DNA of 64,000 nucleotides from positions 1-64,000 of the forward strand of contig NZ_CVPC01000004.1 of assembly GCF_001049735.1 (NCBI RefSeq), written 5' to 3'. The notes beneath the pieces were generated by a model, which saw nothing but the letters and a program-made list of their open reading frames with translations, did not search any database and had not been told where the DNA came from. The stretch's first letter is position 1. Each line of letters opens with the position of its first letter. The translations under genes were made by a program, and so were the position numbers. Below are positions 43,061 through 53,340 of the stretch, one piece after another. This DNA is from Nereida ignava. Its GTDB lineage: Bacteria; Pseudomonadota; Alphaproteobacteria; Rhodobacterales; Rhodobacteraceae.

Positions 43061-44899
43061 ATGTCGCCCACTTCTTCGTTGGATATTTTCATCGCTGCCG
43101 AGGCCGGTGAAACCCCAAAAGATATCGAAACAACGTTGCGCCATTTTGAGGCTGCTCTGGAAGGCTGCGGCGGACGGGTGCACCTGATGGTGCTCATCAG
43201 TGAAGGTACATCAGAGGCAAGGTTTCAGGCGGATACGGTCGTCAATAATATCAATTGCGCCCAGATCGAGATTGTCTGCGTAGCTGCGTCCGATTGGCAC
43301 GAAACATATCGCACGGCGCGCGCACATTTTGGCGAGAGTGGCCGCGAGTGGTTTACATTCTTTGCGTTCGGTTTAATACCGAATCCCGACTGGCTTGCTG
43401 AAATACAAAAAGCGGCAAGCCTTTGGCCTGACAGAGCCGCGTTTTTTGGTCCCGTAGATAACGACTGCAAGCAAACATCTGGGATTTACGATGGCATTTC
43501 CTACGGCGAGGAAGCCACTGTGCTGTGGCAGGGCAATCACGTCATAAAGGCCCCATTGCTTCAGCTGGGGCCGCTTGGCGCAGATAACGCCACTTTTGTC
43601 CCGTTCGCACGCGTCAGGGATCACACCTCGACGAAAACCATACGGCACCTTCAACACCTGTCGGTTCATGATCCACAAATTGAACAAAACTCAAAACGCC
43701 TAAGAAACGAACCTCTCAAAATATGGATGAGCGTTGCGTTGAAAGGCTTTAACTGCGGCTGGAAACTAACTGAAGAAACAGGATTTTATATTGTGCGAGG
43801 TCGATGGAGAACGGCCTATGTAGCCCGTGAAAGACTGAGATTGACCCGCGCATGGACGGCAGGTCTAGCCGTTCTTTGGCCGCAACTTCAATTGCGAAAA
43901 CTGCCCTCAGCAGACCTGCCTGTCGCAGTGCATGCCCGTCGCCCGTCAAAAAAACGTGGCCAAATCAGCATTGTGATGTGCACCCACAATCGCCCCGAGC
44001 TTTTCAAGCGTGCAATGCGCTCACTTTCGATGATGATTCAGTGCAGAGATCACGACGTGGATGTCATCGTGGTTGAGAACGATCAACACCCAAAGGTGCA
44101 GCAGTGGATCACCGCGCAAGCGTGGCCTTGGCCGGTCATTCATGTTTTGGAGACCAAGCAAGGGTTAGCGCACGCACGCAACAGGGGCTTGGACGTGGCG
44201 GATGCCCGAGGCAGCCACTGGGTCGCCAGTTTCGATGATGACCAAGAAGCTGACCCTGCTTGGCTGCTCGAGTATGAGCGCGCAATCGCGTCATATCCGG
44301 ACGCCCGTGCATTTTCGGGGCCGTATGTGTTCCGATACCCAAAGGGCCTATCGGCATTTCGGCACAGAACAGAAATGTCTGGCTATCGGCTTGGCCAGCC
44401 CATGACGATTGCCGCAACTGGAAACGCGCTCTTCCACCGCGATCTGTTTGGGGCAGAGGCTGCGGGGCTTCGATTTGATAACCGCTTCAACAAAACGGGC
44501 GGTGAAGATACCGCGTTTTCCAAGTCGGTACTCAAAATGGGACAGAAGATACATTGGGTGCCATCTGCAAAAATATCCGAGGACGTGGACAGAGGTCGGA
44601 CAACGCTGCAGTATCTCGCGCGCCGAACAACTCGCAACGCTCTAAACGCCAGTGTTATTCGTAGGATCAATTATGGAACCGCCCAAGGATTGCTGCGCGA
44701 CATACTACAAATCTACCGATCTATAATCCTGACCCTACTCGCCGTTTTATGTGCGCTCATGTTTTTGCCCTTCTACCCCAGACGGGCAAAAGCGCATTTG
44801 GGCGACGTAGTGATCTGGCTCTCGCGCACTAAAGGCATCGCGCTAAGTTACTTTGGCAAATCAATTGAAGCCTACGGCACAACCACCGACAAAAATTAA
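43061..44899 (+). CDS. Large glycosyltransferase with two GT-A-like domains
   Basis: The C-terminal half is a classical family 2 transferase: ISIVMCTHNRPELF opens the domain near residue 307, FDDDQEADPAWL gives the metal-binding acids, and GGEDTAF the acceptor site. A membrane helix follows near 560-575. The N-terminal half (DIFIAAEAGETPKDIE to WFTFFAFGLIPNPDWLAEI) resembles a second, weaker GT domain without a clear DxD. It is divergent from the yjbH gene, suggesting surface polysaccharide work. Product and substrate are unknown. Confidence 0.8.
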   Translation: MSPTSSLDIFIAAEAGETPKDIETTLRHFEAALEGCGGRVHLMVLISEGTSEARFQADTVVNNINCAQIEIVCVAASDWHETYRTARAHFGESGREWFTFFAFGLIPNPDWLAEIQKAASLWPDRAAFFGPVDNDCKQTSGIYDGISYGEEATVLWQGNHVIKAPLLQLGPLGADNATFVPFARVRDHTSTKTIRHLQHLSVHDPQIEQNSKRLRNEPLKIWMSVALKGFNCGWKLTEETGFYIVRGRWRTAYVARERLRLTRAWTAGLAVLWPQLQLRKLPSADLPVAVHARRPSKKRGQISIVMCTHNRPELFKRAMRSLSMMIQCRDHDVDVIVVENDQHPKVQQWITAQAWPWPVIHVLETKQGLAHARNRGLDVADARGSHWVASFDDDQEADPAWLLEYERAIASYPDARAFSGPYVFRYPKGLSAFRHRTEMSGYRLGQPMTIAATGNALFHRDLFGAEAAGLRFDNRFNKTGGEDTAFSKSVLKMGQKIHWVPSAKISEDVDRGRTTLQYLARRTTRNALNASVIRRINYGTAQGLLRDILQIYRSIILTLLAVLCALMFLPFYPRRAKAHLGDVVIWLSRTKGIALSYFGKSIEAYGTTTDKN

Positions 44900-44960
44900 G
44901 ACTTGGAAAAACAGGCCTATCTGATAAAGTTAACAAGGTATTAACGAGTTGGTGAGCAAG

Positions 44961-45152
44961 ATGAAGAAACTACTATTGATCTCTATTGGATTGGGAATTG
45001 CAGGTTTTGCAGCATATGCAGGCGGCCTCGCGGAAGGCCTTGTCGATCCAGAAGTGTTAGAACCAGAAGACGATGGTATCGGTTGGCTCTTGCCAACGTT
45101 GCTGTTGATCGGGGTAGCTGCACTGGTGGCGTCAAACGACGACGGCACCTAA
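44961..45152 (+). CDS. Small exported protein
   Basis: A 63-residue protein with an N-terminal signal or helix (LLLISIGLGIAGFAAYAGG), an acidic middle (VDPEVLEPEDDG) and a second hydrophobic segment (WLLPTLLLIGVAALVAS). Proteins of this pattern are frequent in Rhodobacterales and unassigned. I prefer ATG 44961 over upstream TTG and GTG codons. A terminator follows. Confidence 0.65.
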   Translation: MKKLLLISIGLGIAGFAAYAGGLAEGLVDPEVLEPEDDGIGWLLPTLLLIGVAALVASNDDGT

Positions 45153-45182
45153 GGCCGTCATCACAATACAATCCATTGCTTT

Positions 45183-45213
45183 GGCCCTGACGTTAAATCG
45201 TTGGGGCCTTTTT
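45183..45213 (+). terminator. Rho-independent terminator
   Basis: GGCCCTGACG pairs with CGTTGGGGCC over a six-base loop and is followed by TTTTT, just after the small exported protein gene. Confidence 0.8.
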
Positions 45214-45241
45214 GATGGGAAACTACTTTGGAAATCTACAA

Positions 45242-45328
45242 TGGTGCGGTCGGGGGGACTCGAACCCCCACGAGTGTTACCTCACAGCGACCTCAACGCT
45301 GCGCGTCTACCAATTCCGCCACGACCGC
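45242..45328 (-). tRNA. tRNA-Leu (anticodon GAG)
   Basis: The minus strand gives an 87-nt class II tRNA. The acceptor stem is GCGGTCG with CGACCGC, the anticodon loop TTGAGGT reads GAG, the long variable arm contains CTGTGAGGTAACACTCG, the T arm is GGGGGTTCGAGTCCCCC, and CCA is encoded. No island is seen at this tRNA. Confidence 0.96.
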
Positions 45329-45499
45329 ATGTTCATGTGCTTGGTATGGGCGCGGCTTAGACAAACTGCGGCGGCCTTACAAGTCAAAAAATGCGCATCA
45401 CTCATGACAATCTCAACATGGCCTGATATTGCCATACAAAATTGCCGCTGCGCCATTGGATTGTCAGCAGGCAGGGACATGCAAGCTAGGAAATTCTAA

Positions 45500-46156
45500 A
45501 TGGTCGAATGGATTACCTCCACGTCTTTGGTCTCATATGACGCGGCTTGCGCAGAGATGGAGCGACGCGTTGCAGGGATCATCGACGGCTCGATGAACGA
45601 GGCGATATGGCTGCTTGAACACCCCCCTCTTTACACTGCAGGCACATCGGCGGACCCAAGTGATCTGACCGACCCAAACCGTTTTGACGTGTTTGAGAGT
45701 AAGCGTGGCGGACAGTATACATATCACGGCCCGGGACAGCGGGTCATCTACACGATGCTTGATGTGAACAAACGGGGCCGTGATGTGCGAGCATTTGTGC
45801 AATCTCTAGAAGCTTGGGTGATTGATGCATTAGGCGAGTTCAATGTGACCGGTCATATTCGCGACGGTAGGGTTGGCGTTTGGGTAGAGCGGCCTGAAAA
45901 GCCGCTTGGCCCGAATGGTGGCATGGCTGAGGATAAAGTGGCCGCGATTGGAATTCGCCTGCGCAAGTGGGTCAGCTTTCATGGCATTTCAATCAATGTT
46001 GAGCCGGATTTGTCCCACTTTGACGGTATTGTGCCCTGCGGAATTACGGATCACGGTGTTACATCGCTGGTTGATTTGGGCCTTCCTGTTACGATGGATG
46101 ACCTCGACGTCGCATTACGCAAAACGTTTGAGACGCATTTTCCCGCGATTATTTAG
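45500..46156 (+). CDS. lipB: Octanoyltransferase LipB
   Basis: Moves octanoyl from acyl carrier protein to lipoyl domains, the first step of lipoate synthesis. The family signature [11 protein letters not shown] is at about residues 70-80. The catalytic Lys is in [18 protein letters not shown] and the Cys in [15 protein letters not shown]. At 218 residues it is full length. It is separated from ctaD by 271 nt that hold the likely ctaD promoter and no gene. Confidence 0.95.
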   Translation: MVEWITSTSLVSYDAACAEMERRVAGIIDGSMNEAIWLLEHPPLYTAGTSADPSDLTDPNRFDVFESKRGGQYTYHGPGQRVIYTMLDVNKRGRDVRAFVQSLEAWVIDALGEFNVTGHIRDGRVGVWVERPEKPLGPNGGMAEDKVAAIGIRLRKWVSFHGISINVEPDLSHFDGIVPCGITDHGVTSLVDLGLPVTMDDLDVALRKTFETHFPAII

Positions 46157-46427
46157 AAAGAACAAAGCACTGAAACCCCCAAAAACAAGCCGCTGCTACT
46201 GGTCAGATTTCCAACGTATACAATTGTTTACAATTCTAAACTGGCGGTAAAATCAGATGTTTAGATCGTTCCAGCTTGAATGACCTGCGCCATTTTAGCC
46301 CACATTTTACGGCGTATTAACATTGCTCTGATAGCGGCTGTGCCTTAGTAACGGGTCAGAATACCCTCTACGAGTCGCTTCGTGGGGTGATATACATTGG
46401 GAACCAACAAAAACGGAGGCACCGGAC

Positions 46428-48104
46428 ATGGCAGACGCCGCCATTCACGGCCACGACGCTGAGCACGAAGACAATCGCGGGTTCTTTACCCGTTGGTTTA
46501 TGTCTACAAACCACAAAGATATCGGCATTCTTTACCTATTTGCAGCAGGTATCGTCGGTTTCATTTCCGTAGCATTCACAGTTTACATGCGCCTCGAGCT
46601 CATGGAACCTGGCGTGCAATACATGTGTCTTGAAGGCGCACGTTTCCTCGCATCTGAGGCAACTTGTACGCCAAACGGTCACCTGTGGAACGTCATGATC
46701 ACCTACCACGGTGTTTTGATGATGTTCTTTGTTGTTATCCCCGCCTTGTTTGGTGGTTTTGGTAACTACTTCATGCCATTGCAAATTGGCGCGCCAGACA
46801 TGGCGTTCCCACGTTTGAACAACTTGTCATTTTGGTTGTTCATCGCAGGTACGTCACTGGGTGTCGCATCAATGTTGGCACCAGGCGGCAACGGCCAATT
46901 GGGCTCAGGCGTTGGTTGGGTTTTGTATCCACCGCTTTCAACTTCAGAAGCCGGCATGTCGATGGACTTGGCAATCTTTGCTGTACACGTTTCCGGTGCG
47001 TCATCGATCCTAGGTGCGATCAACATCATCACCACGTTCTTGAACATGCGTGCGCCAGGTATGACACTGCACAAAGTACCACTTTTTGCATGGTCGATTT
47101 TTGTAACCGCATGGTTGATCCTTCTGGCACTGCCCGTGCTTGCAGGTGCGATCACAATGTTGCTGACAGACCGTAACTTTGGCACATCCTTCTTCCAGCC
47201 TGATGGCGGTGGCGACCCTGTTCTCTACCAGCACATTTTGTGGTTCTTCGGACACCCAGAAGTGTACATCATCATTCTGCCGGGCTTTGGTATCATTAGC
47301 CACATCATCGCAACATTTTCGCGCAAGCCGATCTTTGGTTACCTGCCAATGGTTTACGCGATGGTCGCAATTGGTGTCTTGGGCTTCGTTGTCTGGGCGC
47401 ACCACATGTACACAGTCGGCATGTCACTGACGCAACAGTCATACTTCATGATGGCGACGATGGTGATTGCGGTACCGACCGGCGTAAAGATCTTTAGCTG
47501 GATCGCAACGATGTGGGGCGGCTCAGTTGAGTTCAAAACACCTATGCTTTGGGCGTTCGGCTTCTTGTTCCTCTTCACTGTCGGTGGTGTAACAGGCATC
47601 GTATTGTCACAAGCCGGTGTAGACCGCGCTTACCATGACACGTACTATGTGGTTGCTCACTTCCACTACGTGATGAGCCTTGGTGCGGTGTTCTGCATCT
47701 TCGCAGGTATCTACTTCTACCTGCCGAAAATGTCCGGTCGCATGTACCCCGAGTGGGCTGGTAAACTGCACTTCTGGGCGATGTTCATTGGTGCAAACCT
47801 GACATTCTTCCCGCAGCACTTCCTGGGCCGTCAGGGTATGCCTCGTCGCTATATCGACTACCCCGAAGCGTTCGCGACTTGGAACTATGTCTCATCGATC
47901 GGTGCATTCCTGTCGTTTGGTTCGTTCCTCTTCTTCATCGTAGTTCTGTTCTACACATTGCTTGCAGGACGCCGCGTGACAGAAGCGAACCCATGGAACG
48001 AGTATGCAGATACGCTGGAGTGGACACTTCCATCACCACCCCCAGAGCATACATTTGAAATTCTTCCAAAGCAGGAAGACTGGGACAAAGGCCACGCGCA
48101 CTAA
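46428..48104 (+). CDS. ctaD: Cytochrome c oxidase subunit I, aa3 type
   Basis: The catalytic subunit of the terminal oxidase with haem a, haem a3 and CuB in the inner membrane. The CuB/cross-link segment [18 protein letters not shown], the K-channel region and [20 protein letters not shown] with the haem ligands are intact in the 558 residues. The N-terminus [18 protein letters not shown] is typical of alphaproteobacterial CtaD. It ends at a strong terminator. Subunits II and III are not adjacent, as often in Rhodobacterales. Confidence 0.97.
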   Translation: MADAAIHGHDAEHEDNRGFFTRWFMSTNHKDIGILYLFAAGIVGFISVAFTVYMRLELMEPGVQYMCLEGARFLASEATCTPNGHLWNVMITYHGVLMMFFVVIPALFGGFGNYFMPLQIGAPDMAFPRLNNLSFWLFIAGTSLGVASMLAPGGNGQLGSGVGWVLYPPLSTSEAGMSMDLAIFAVHVSGASSILGAINIITTFLNMRAPGMTLHKVPLFAWSIFVTAWLILLALPVLAGAITMLLTDRNFGTSFFQPDGGGDPVLYQHILWFFGHPEVYIIILPGFGIISHIIATFSRKPIFGYLPMVYAMVAIGVLGFVVWAHHMYTVGMSLTQQSYFMMATMVIAVPTGVKIFSWIATMWGGSVEFKTPMLWAFGFLFLFTVGGVTGIVLSQAGVDRAYHDTYYVVAHFHYVMSLGAVFCIFAGIYFYLPKMSGRMYPEWAGKLHFWAMFIGANLTFFPQHFLGRQGMPRRYIDYPEAFATWNYVSSIGAFLSFGSFLFFIVVLFYTLLAGRRVTEANPWNEYADTLEWTLPSPPPEHTFEILPKQEDWDKGHAH

Positions 48105-48131
48105 GCGCTGTAGCCAGCGACTAAACAAGAA

Positions 48132-48163
48132 AGCCCTCGCCCTTATCGGCGGGGGCTTTTTCT
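48132..48163 (+). terminator. Rho-independent terminator of ctaD
   Basis: AGCCCTCGCC pairs with GGCGGGGGCT around a six-base loop and is followed by TTTTCTTTTT. Confidence 0.85.
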
Positions 48164-48294
48164 TTTTGACCAGATCGAAGTCATCTATTCTGAACTGCGG
48201 CAAAACATACAATGGAAAAGCGGTGGCCAGCATTGCTAACTCGCAAGAGCAGCCTAACTTCTGGGCAAGAATAGACACGCAAGCGACAGACGAC

Positions 48295-48804
48295 ATGCCC
48301 TATCAAATTACCAATCAGAACCCTTGCACCATAACACTTTGGCCTCACCAATCGATGACACCACAAGGCTTCGTCTGGTTCATCGGCATTACCAGCAGCC
48401 TCATTTTTCTGCCCGCAATCGCCATTCTGGGCAGCCCCGTTGTTTGGGGTCTGCTGCCATTCTTTATCATCGCACTTTGGGCAGTCTGGAGCGCGATCCG
48501 CCGCAACCAGAAAGACGCCGCGGTGCGCGAAACGCTTACAATTGATTGTGAAACAACTGCTTTGTCGCGGATAAACCCACGTGCACCGGCCCAAAACTGG
48601 CAAGCAAATACTTACTGGGTCAGCGCACACATGCACACCAAGGCCGGACCCGTAGAAAACTATGTTACGTTGAAAGGCGCCAACCGCGAGGTCGAGCTTG
48701 GCGCGTTTTTATCAGCTGATGAGCGCGTCACGCTCTATGATGACGTGCAACGCCTGCTCAAAGAACACCGTGAAGCGACCCTTAGCTATTCAGCTGATCC
48801 TTGA
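48295..48804 (+). CDS. DUF2244 membrane protein
   Basis: A 169-residue protein with two close membrane helices (about 25-60, GFVWFIGITSSLIFLPAIAI and LPFFIIALWAVWSAI). A soluble C-terminal domain follows (NWQANTYWVSAHMHTKAGPVENYVTL). The family is DUF2244, often found beside cytochrome oxidase genes in alphaproteobacteria; function unknown. The frame is open well upstream, but ATG 48295 lies after the ctaD terminator. It overlaps the converging YqeY gene by 23 nt. Confidence 0.82.
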   Translation: MPYQITNQNPCTITLWPHQSMTPQGFVWFIGITSSLIFLPAIAILGSPVVWGLLPFFIIALWAVWSAIRRNQKDAAVRETLTIDCETTALSRINPRAPAQNWQANTYWVSAHMHTKAGPVENYVTLKGANREVELGAFLSADERVTLYDDVQRLLKEHREATLSYSADP

Positions 48805-49243
48805 CCATCGGGCCTACACTGCCAAAGTCCATCTGGCCGGTGTAGGTAGCTTTCAACGCTGCCATCACTTTACCCATATCGCGGATGCCCTCGGCCCCGG
48901 TCGTGCGAATGGCTTCTTGAACCGCTGCTGCGGTTTCGTCCGCATCAAGTTGCTTTGGCAAATAATCTTCGATGATCGAGATTTCCTGCAGTTCTTTTTC
49001 CGCAAGTTCCAGACGCCCGCCCTCTTCATAGGCTTTAGCACTTTCTTTGCGCTGCTTGACCATCTTGCCCAGAATAGACGTGATATCGGCATCGCTCACA
49101 GAGACCACCTCATCAGATCCACGCGCAGCAATCTCACGATCTTTGATCGCGGCGTTCACCAACCGCAGCGTTGACAAGCGGGCAGTATCTTTCGCCTTCA
49201 TCGCCTCTTTCAGCGCAGCAGAAATCTGTTCTTTCATTGTCAT
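48782..49243 (-). CDS. yqeY: GatB/YqeY-domain protein
   Basis: A 153-residue helical protein of the YqeY family, related to the tRNA-binding tail of GatB. Blocks include LKEAMKAKDTARLSTLRLVNAAIKDRE and the C-terminal AEGIRDMGKVMAALKATYTGQMD. It may affect tRNA-dependent amidation, but its role is not settled. It is divergent from carA, the pair being frequent in alphaproteobacteria. The spacer to carA (204 nt) contains an AT-rich stretch and no gene. Confidence 0.92.
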   Translation of the reverse strand: MTMKEQISAALKEAMKAKDTARLSTLRLVNAAIKDREIAARGSDEVVSVSDADITSILGKMVKQRKESAKAYEEGGRLELAEKELQEISIIEDYLPKQLDADETAAAVQEAIRTTGAEGIRDMGKVMAALKATYTGQMDFGSVGPMVKDQLNS

Positions 49244-49447
49244 GGCAGGACCTAATATGTCAGTTAAGTTAAAGGACTAAGGTATAGGCGTAACAGCGTT
49301 ACAACTCAAGCCCGATGGGAACCCCCCCAAGCCATTGATAAATATATGTAATTATATATTCACCCAATGCACAGACCGCCTGTTGACGCCCTTACGCCAA
49401 GTGCCTATGTTCCGCCAAGTTTGACCTGATGAACCGGAATCTGCGCC

Positions 49448-50611
49448 ATGACTGACACGTCTCACCCCACAGCTTGCCTCGCCCTTGCGGATGGAACGTT
49501 GTTCTACGGATTTGGCTTCGGTGCAGAAGGCATCGTTGAAGCTGAACTTTGCTTCAACACGGCAATGACCGGCTACCAAGAAATCATGACAGACCCGTCA
49601 TACGCGGGCCAGATTGTTACTTTTACGTTCCCACACATTGGCAACACAGGCATCACACCAGAGGATGATGAGCATGCAGACCCAATCGCGGCCGGCATGG
49701 TTGTGAAGTGGGACCCCACGGACGCATCGAACTGGCGCTCGACACAAGAGCTTGGCGACTGGCTTAGCGCCCGCAACCGCATGGGGCTGGGCGGCGTTGA
49801 TACACGCGCCCTCACCCGCGCGATACGCCACCAAGGCGCGCCACATGTGGCGATGGAATACCGCGCTGACGGGAAATTCGATATTGAAGCGCTCGTTGCG
49901 AAAGCCCGTGATTTCAAGGGCCTCGAAGGGCTTGACCTCGCAAAAGACGTCACATGTGCACAAAGCTACACTTGGGATGAAATGCGGTGGGCTTGGCCCG
50001 ATGGCCACGCAAAACGTAGCGAAGCTGGCTTCAAAGTAGTCGCGCTAGATTTCGGCGCAAAACGTAACATCTTGCGGTGCCTTGCGTCTGCGGGATGTGA
50101 TGTAACTGTTCTACCCGCAACAGCGACAGCAGAAGAAGTGTTGGCACACAAACCCGACGGTGTGTTCCTGTCAAACGGTCCTGGCGATCCGGCAGCGACG
50201 GGTACTTACGCTGTACCAATGATCAAAGACGTTTTGGCGCAATCTAACATTCCGGTCTTTGGTATCTGTCTGGGTCACCAAATGTTGGCTCTCGCCCTTG
50301 GTGCACAAACTGTGAAAATGAACCACGGGCACCACGGCGCCAACCACCCTGTTAAGAATTTGGAAACCGGGAAAGTTGAGATCACCTCAATGAACCACGG
50401 CTTCACGGTTGATAGCCAAACGCTAACCGACGGTGTGCTTGAAACGCATGTTTCTTTGTTTGACGGGTCTAACTGTGGCATCCGGATGGCTGATCGGCCC
50501 GTGTTCAGCGTCCAATACCACCCTGAGGCAAGTCCGGGCCCGATGGACAGTTATTACCTGTTTGAGCGGTTTGTAGAGCACATGTCTGAGCAGGCAAAAA
50601 CATCTGCTTGA
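49448..50611 (+). CDS. carA: Carbamoyl-phosphate synthase small chain
   Basis: The glutaminase subunit supplies ammonia to CarB for pyrimidine and arginine synthesis. The N-terminal domain opens with ACLALADGTLFYGFGFGAEG. The class I amidotransferase domain has the nucleophile Cys in FGICLGHQMLAL and the His/Glu in SVQYHPEASPG. Its 387 residues are normal. The ATG follows the divergent spacer shared with yqeY. Confidence 0.97.
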   Translation: MTDTSHPTACLALADGTLFYGFGFGAEGIVEAELCFNTAMTGYQEIMTDPSYAGQIVTFTFPHIGNTGITPEDDEHADPIAAGMVVKWDPTDASNWRSTQELGDWLSARNRMGLGGVDTRALTRAIRHQGAPHVAMEYRADGKFDIEALVAKARDFKGLEGLDLAKDVTCAQSYTWDEMRWAWPDGHAKRSEAGFKVVALDFGAKRNILRCLASAGCDVTVLPATATAEEVLAHKPDGVFLSNGPGDPAATGTYAVPMIKDVLAQSNIPVFGICLGHQMLALALGAQTVKMNHGHHGANHPVKNLETGKVEITSMNHGFTVDSQTLTDGVLETHVSLFDGSNCGIRMADRPVFSVQYHPEASPGPMDSYYLFERFVEHMSEQAKTSA

Positions 50612-50652
50612 ACGGCTTGGGTTTAACCACTCTTTAAGGATCAGACGCCATC

Positions 50653-50685
50653 ACTAACACGCAGCTTATTGCGGCTGTGCGTTAG
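50653..50685 (+). terminator. Hairpin between carA and glycosyltransferase
   Basis: CTAACACGCAGC pairs with GCTGTGCGTTAG with one mismatch and one G-T pair over a nine-base loop. It lacks a T-run and ends 12 nt before the next start, so it may be a terminator or a translation-control structure. Confidence 0.4.
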
Positions 50686-50697
50686 TAAAGAGTTGTC

Positions 50698-52701
50698 ATG
50701 TCATCCCATCCACTTGCCCTTGTTGAGGGGCAATCACGACATTCGTTTGGTTCGGTAAGAAGCGGCTCTCATGACGCAAGTAGCCCCTTGCTTGATGTGA
50801 TGCTTGACATCGGAACACTTGCACCAGCCGATGCGCAAGAAGTTGCTAACAATGCACGGCATGATTGGGCCCCAATCTGTGAATATGTTAATGCTATGTT
50901 CATGGTTGACGAGGCGGATATCCTGCGCGCTCAAAGCCTCAAATGCGGTGCACGTATAGTTGATCCCGCGACTCCGTTCCGCCAACCCGAGTTGCTTGAA
51001 GATGTAGACGTCAGGAAATGTATTAAGAAAGCCATCATTCCACTACGTAACGTAGGCTCCGCTACTTTAGTCGTGACATCGTCACCTACAAGCTTTGCCG
51101 CGGACACTGCACATTTACCCGATCACCTGCATCCGCTCAAAATGGCACTGGCAACACGCCATCAGATCACAGATGTCATTGCCAATGATCACAAAACACG
51201 GCTGGCTGAACTAGCCGAAAGTCGTGTTCATTCCGAAGATAGTTGCCGGCATTTAAGTAAGCCCACATCAAAAACAGCAAAGATTCTCTGGCTCTTGAGC
51301 TTTGCCAGCGTCGCTTTGTTTATGCCAAAAGTCTTATTTGTAGCGCTCATTGGCTGGGCCATTCTCAGCATGTTCGCAGTTCTTGCGCTCCGCGTTTGGG
51401 CCAGCATTGTTTACCTGTGCCAAAACCTCAAACCGCGGGAGGAGACCGCACTCTTTCAATTACCAACAGTATCAATTCTTGTTCCCCTTCTGAATGAGCG
51501 CAACATCGCCGGACAGCTGGTCAGACAGCTTAGCCGCCTCGATTATCCCCGTGAAAAGCTTGACGTCTGCTTGATCACCGAAGCCAGCGATAAGGTAACC
51601 CAAACCACATTGCGCGAGACGATTTTGCCCCATTGGATACGGGTTCACGAAGTTCCTAAGGGCAGTCTTAAAACCAAACCACGCGCCATGAATTACGCAC
51701 TCGATTTTTGTCGTGGCAGCATCATCGGGATTTATGATGCTGAAGATGCGCCTGAACCAGATCAGCTGCTCAAGATTGTCCATGGCTTTGCCAACCGGCC
51801 TGCCGAGGTAGCATGCCTGCAAGGTGCTCTCGATTTCTATAATCCAAAACAAAACTGGATGTCGCGCTGCTTTACCCTCGAATACGCCACGTGGTTCAGA
51901 CTAATCTTGCCAGGCTTCCAAGCCCTCGGGCTGCCAATTCCACTGGGTGGCACAACAGTTTTCTTTCGCAGGCACGTCCTTGAGGAATTAGGCGGATGGG
52001 ACGCGCACAACGTGACCGAAGACGCCGAACTCGGCATGCGCTTGGCCAAAGCAGGCTACAGAACCGAATTGATTGACACCACAACCTATGAAGAAGCGTG
52101 CTGCGCGCCGCGCGCTTGGATCCGTCAACGCTCAAGATGGCTAAAGGGATACGCCGCCACATATATGGTGCTAATGAAGGATCCAAAGGCGCTTTTCACG
52201 CAATTAGGATGGCGTGGATTTTTGGGCGTACAGCTCATCTTTTTGTGTACGCTTAGCCAATTCGCATTGGCGCCCCTGATTTTGGGCTTGTGGCTTCTGC
52301 CCGTTCAAGAGGTGGCTTCAAGCACGGGGATCAGCTGGCTGACAAGTGCAATCGTGGCGATGTTCATCATGGCTGAAGTTGCCAACATCACCGTCACAGC
52401 ACTTGCAACCCGAAGGGCGGAACATCGCCGGTTTTGGATATGGATACCCACACTACACGCCTATTTCTTATTGGCGTCACTGGCCTGCTACAAGGCCCTG
52501 TGGGAGCTCATTCGCGATCCGTTCTACTGGGATAAAACAAGCCACGGCAAATCCCTCAGACGTGCCCAGCCATCGCCGTCAGGCGCTAAATCCCCGTTGC
52601 CTCGACCGCTTCGGCGTCCGCACGTAAGCGCGTCTGAAACGCCACCGAAATATGTTCGCGCAGAGCCTGATAAGCACGGTCGCCGTCACCGGTTTCAATA
52701 G
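50698..52701 (+). CDS. Membrane glycosyltransferase family 2, with N-terminal helical domain
   Basis: A 667-residue processive-type transferase. The first 200 residues form a soluble domain (LDVMLDIGTLAPADAQEVANNARHDWAP) like the N-terminal domains of secretion ATPases found in some such enzymes. Two helices follow (197-240), then the catalytic domain: VSILVPLLNERNIAG, the metal-binding IYDAEDAPEPDQL, TEDAELGMRLAKAG and QRSRWLKGY. Further helices end the protein. It probably makes an exopolysaccharide; the sugar is unknown. Its 3' end overlaps the converging gntR-type gene by 116 nt. Confidence 0.87.
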   Translation: MSSHPLALVEGQSRHSFGSVRSGSHDASSPLLDVMLDIGTLAPADAQEVANNARHDWAPICEYVNAMFMVDEADILRAQSLKCGARIVDPATPFRQPELLEDVDVRKCIKKAIIPLRNVGSATLVVTSSPTSFAADTAHLPDHLHPLKMALATRHQITDVIANDHKTRLAELAESRVHSEDSCRHLSKPTSKTAKILWLLSFASVALFMPKVLFVALIGWAILSMFAVLALRVWASIVYLCQNLKPREETALFQLPTVSILVPLLNERNIAGQLVRQLSRLDYPREKLDVCLITEASDKVTQTTLRETILPHWIRVHEVPKGSLKTKPRAMNYALDFCRGSIIGIYDAEDAPEPDQLLKIVHGFANRPAEVACLQGALDFYNPKQNWMSRCFTLEYATWFRLILPGFQALGLPIPLGGTTVFFRRHVLEELGGWDAHNVTEDAELGMRLAKAGYRTELIDTTTYEEACCAPRAWIRQRSRWLKGYAATYMVLMKDPKALFTQLGWRGFLGVQLIFLCTLSQFALAPLILGLWLLPVQEVASSTGISWLTSAIVAMFIMAEVANITVTALATRRAEHRRFWIWIPTLHAYFLLASLACYKALWELIRDPFYWDKTSHGKSLRRAQPSPSGAKSPLPRPLRRPHVSASETPPKYVRAEPDKHGRRHRFQ

Positions 52702-53236
52702 CCGAAACAATCGCATCGTGTTCTTCAAGGGCAAGCTTGTCGCGCCCCTCAATCGCAAGTGATGTGGTCGCCAACAGCGCCATGGAGCGGTGAACTAGAT
52801 CAAGCTGACGCACCAAAAAGCGGTTATGGCTGGCCAAGTGAATTTGCTTGTGAAACCTACGGTTGGCCCGCGACAACGCAGATGGGTCGCCCATCAGCTT
52901 ATGATCTTCGTCGACCATCTCACGCAGAACTTTCACTTCTTCAGGCGTGGCATGGCGTGCGGCCAACTGCGCGGCCAAACCCTCAAGTTCTGCCCGCACC
53001 ACGTAAAGCTCTGCTAACTGGTTGTGATCCAGCGAAGCAACAATCAGGCTTCGCCCATCACGGGTCAAAAGGCTTTGCGTCTCAAGGCGCTGTAACGCTT
53101 CGCGAATAGGTGTCCGAGATACGCCAAAACGGTCAGCCAACTCACTCTCAACCAAGCGCGATCCGGGCTTGTAAACGCCTACATCAATCGCATCGAGGAT
53201 CATGTCATATGCATCTTTTTGATTTGGTTTCAACAT
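52586..53236 (-). CDS. GntR-family regulator, FadR/FCD type
   Basis: The N-terminal winged helix (YKPGSRLVESELADRFGVSRTPIREALQRLE) is followed by an FCD ligand domain with metal-site His residues (EDHKLMGD, NRRFHKQIHLASHN, EHDAIVSAI). The ATG at 53236 gives 216 residues; upstream in-frame codons would add residues unlike the family. It overlaps the glycosyltransferase 3' end and is divergent from the HAD nucleotidase gene. The effector and targets cannot be told. Confidence 0.9.
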   Translation of the reverse strand: MLKPNQKDAYDMILDAIDVGVYKPGSRLVESELADRFGVSRTPIREALQRLETQSLLTRDGRSLIVASLDHNQLAELYVVRAELEGLAAQLAARHATPEEVKVLREMVDEDHKLMGDPSALSRANRRFHKQIHLASHNRFLVRQLDLVHRSMALLATTSLAIEGRDKLALEEHDAIVSAIETGDGDRAYQALREHISVAFQTRLRADAEAVEATGI

Positions 53237-53340
53237 TTTGGCGTCCGTTCTTCGTGCGTTCCCTGACCCTAGCCCGACAGCTCGCACGCTGGCAACCCGT
53301 TTGCCATTGACCCACAGTTTGACACAAGTACGGTCCGCCC

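Noticed and set aside
48004-48294. Upstream extension of the DUF2244 frame into ctaD
   Set aside because: It would cross the ctaD terminator and lacks a proper start; the ATG at 48295 fits the family.
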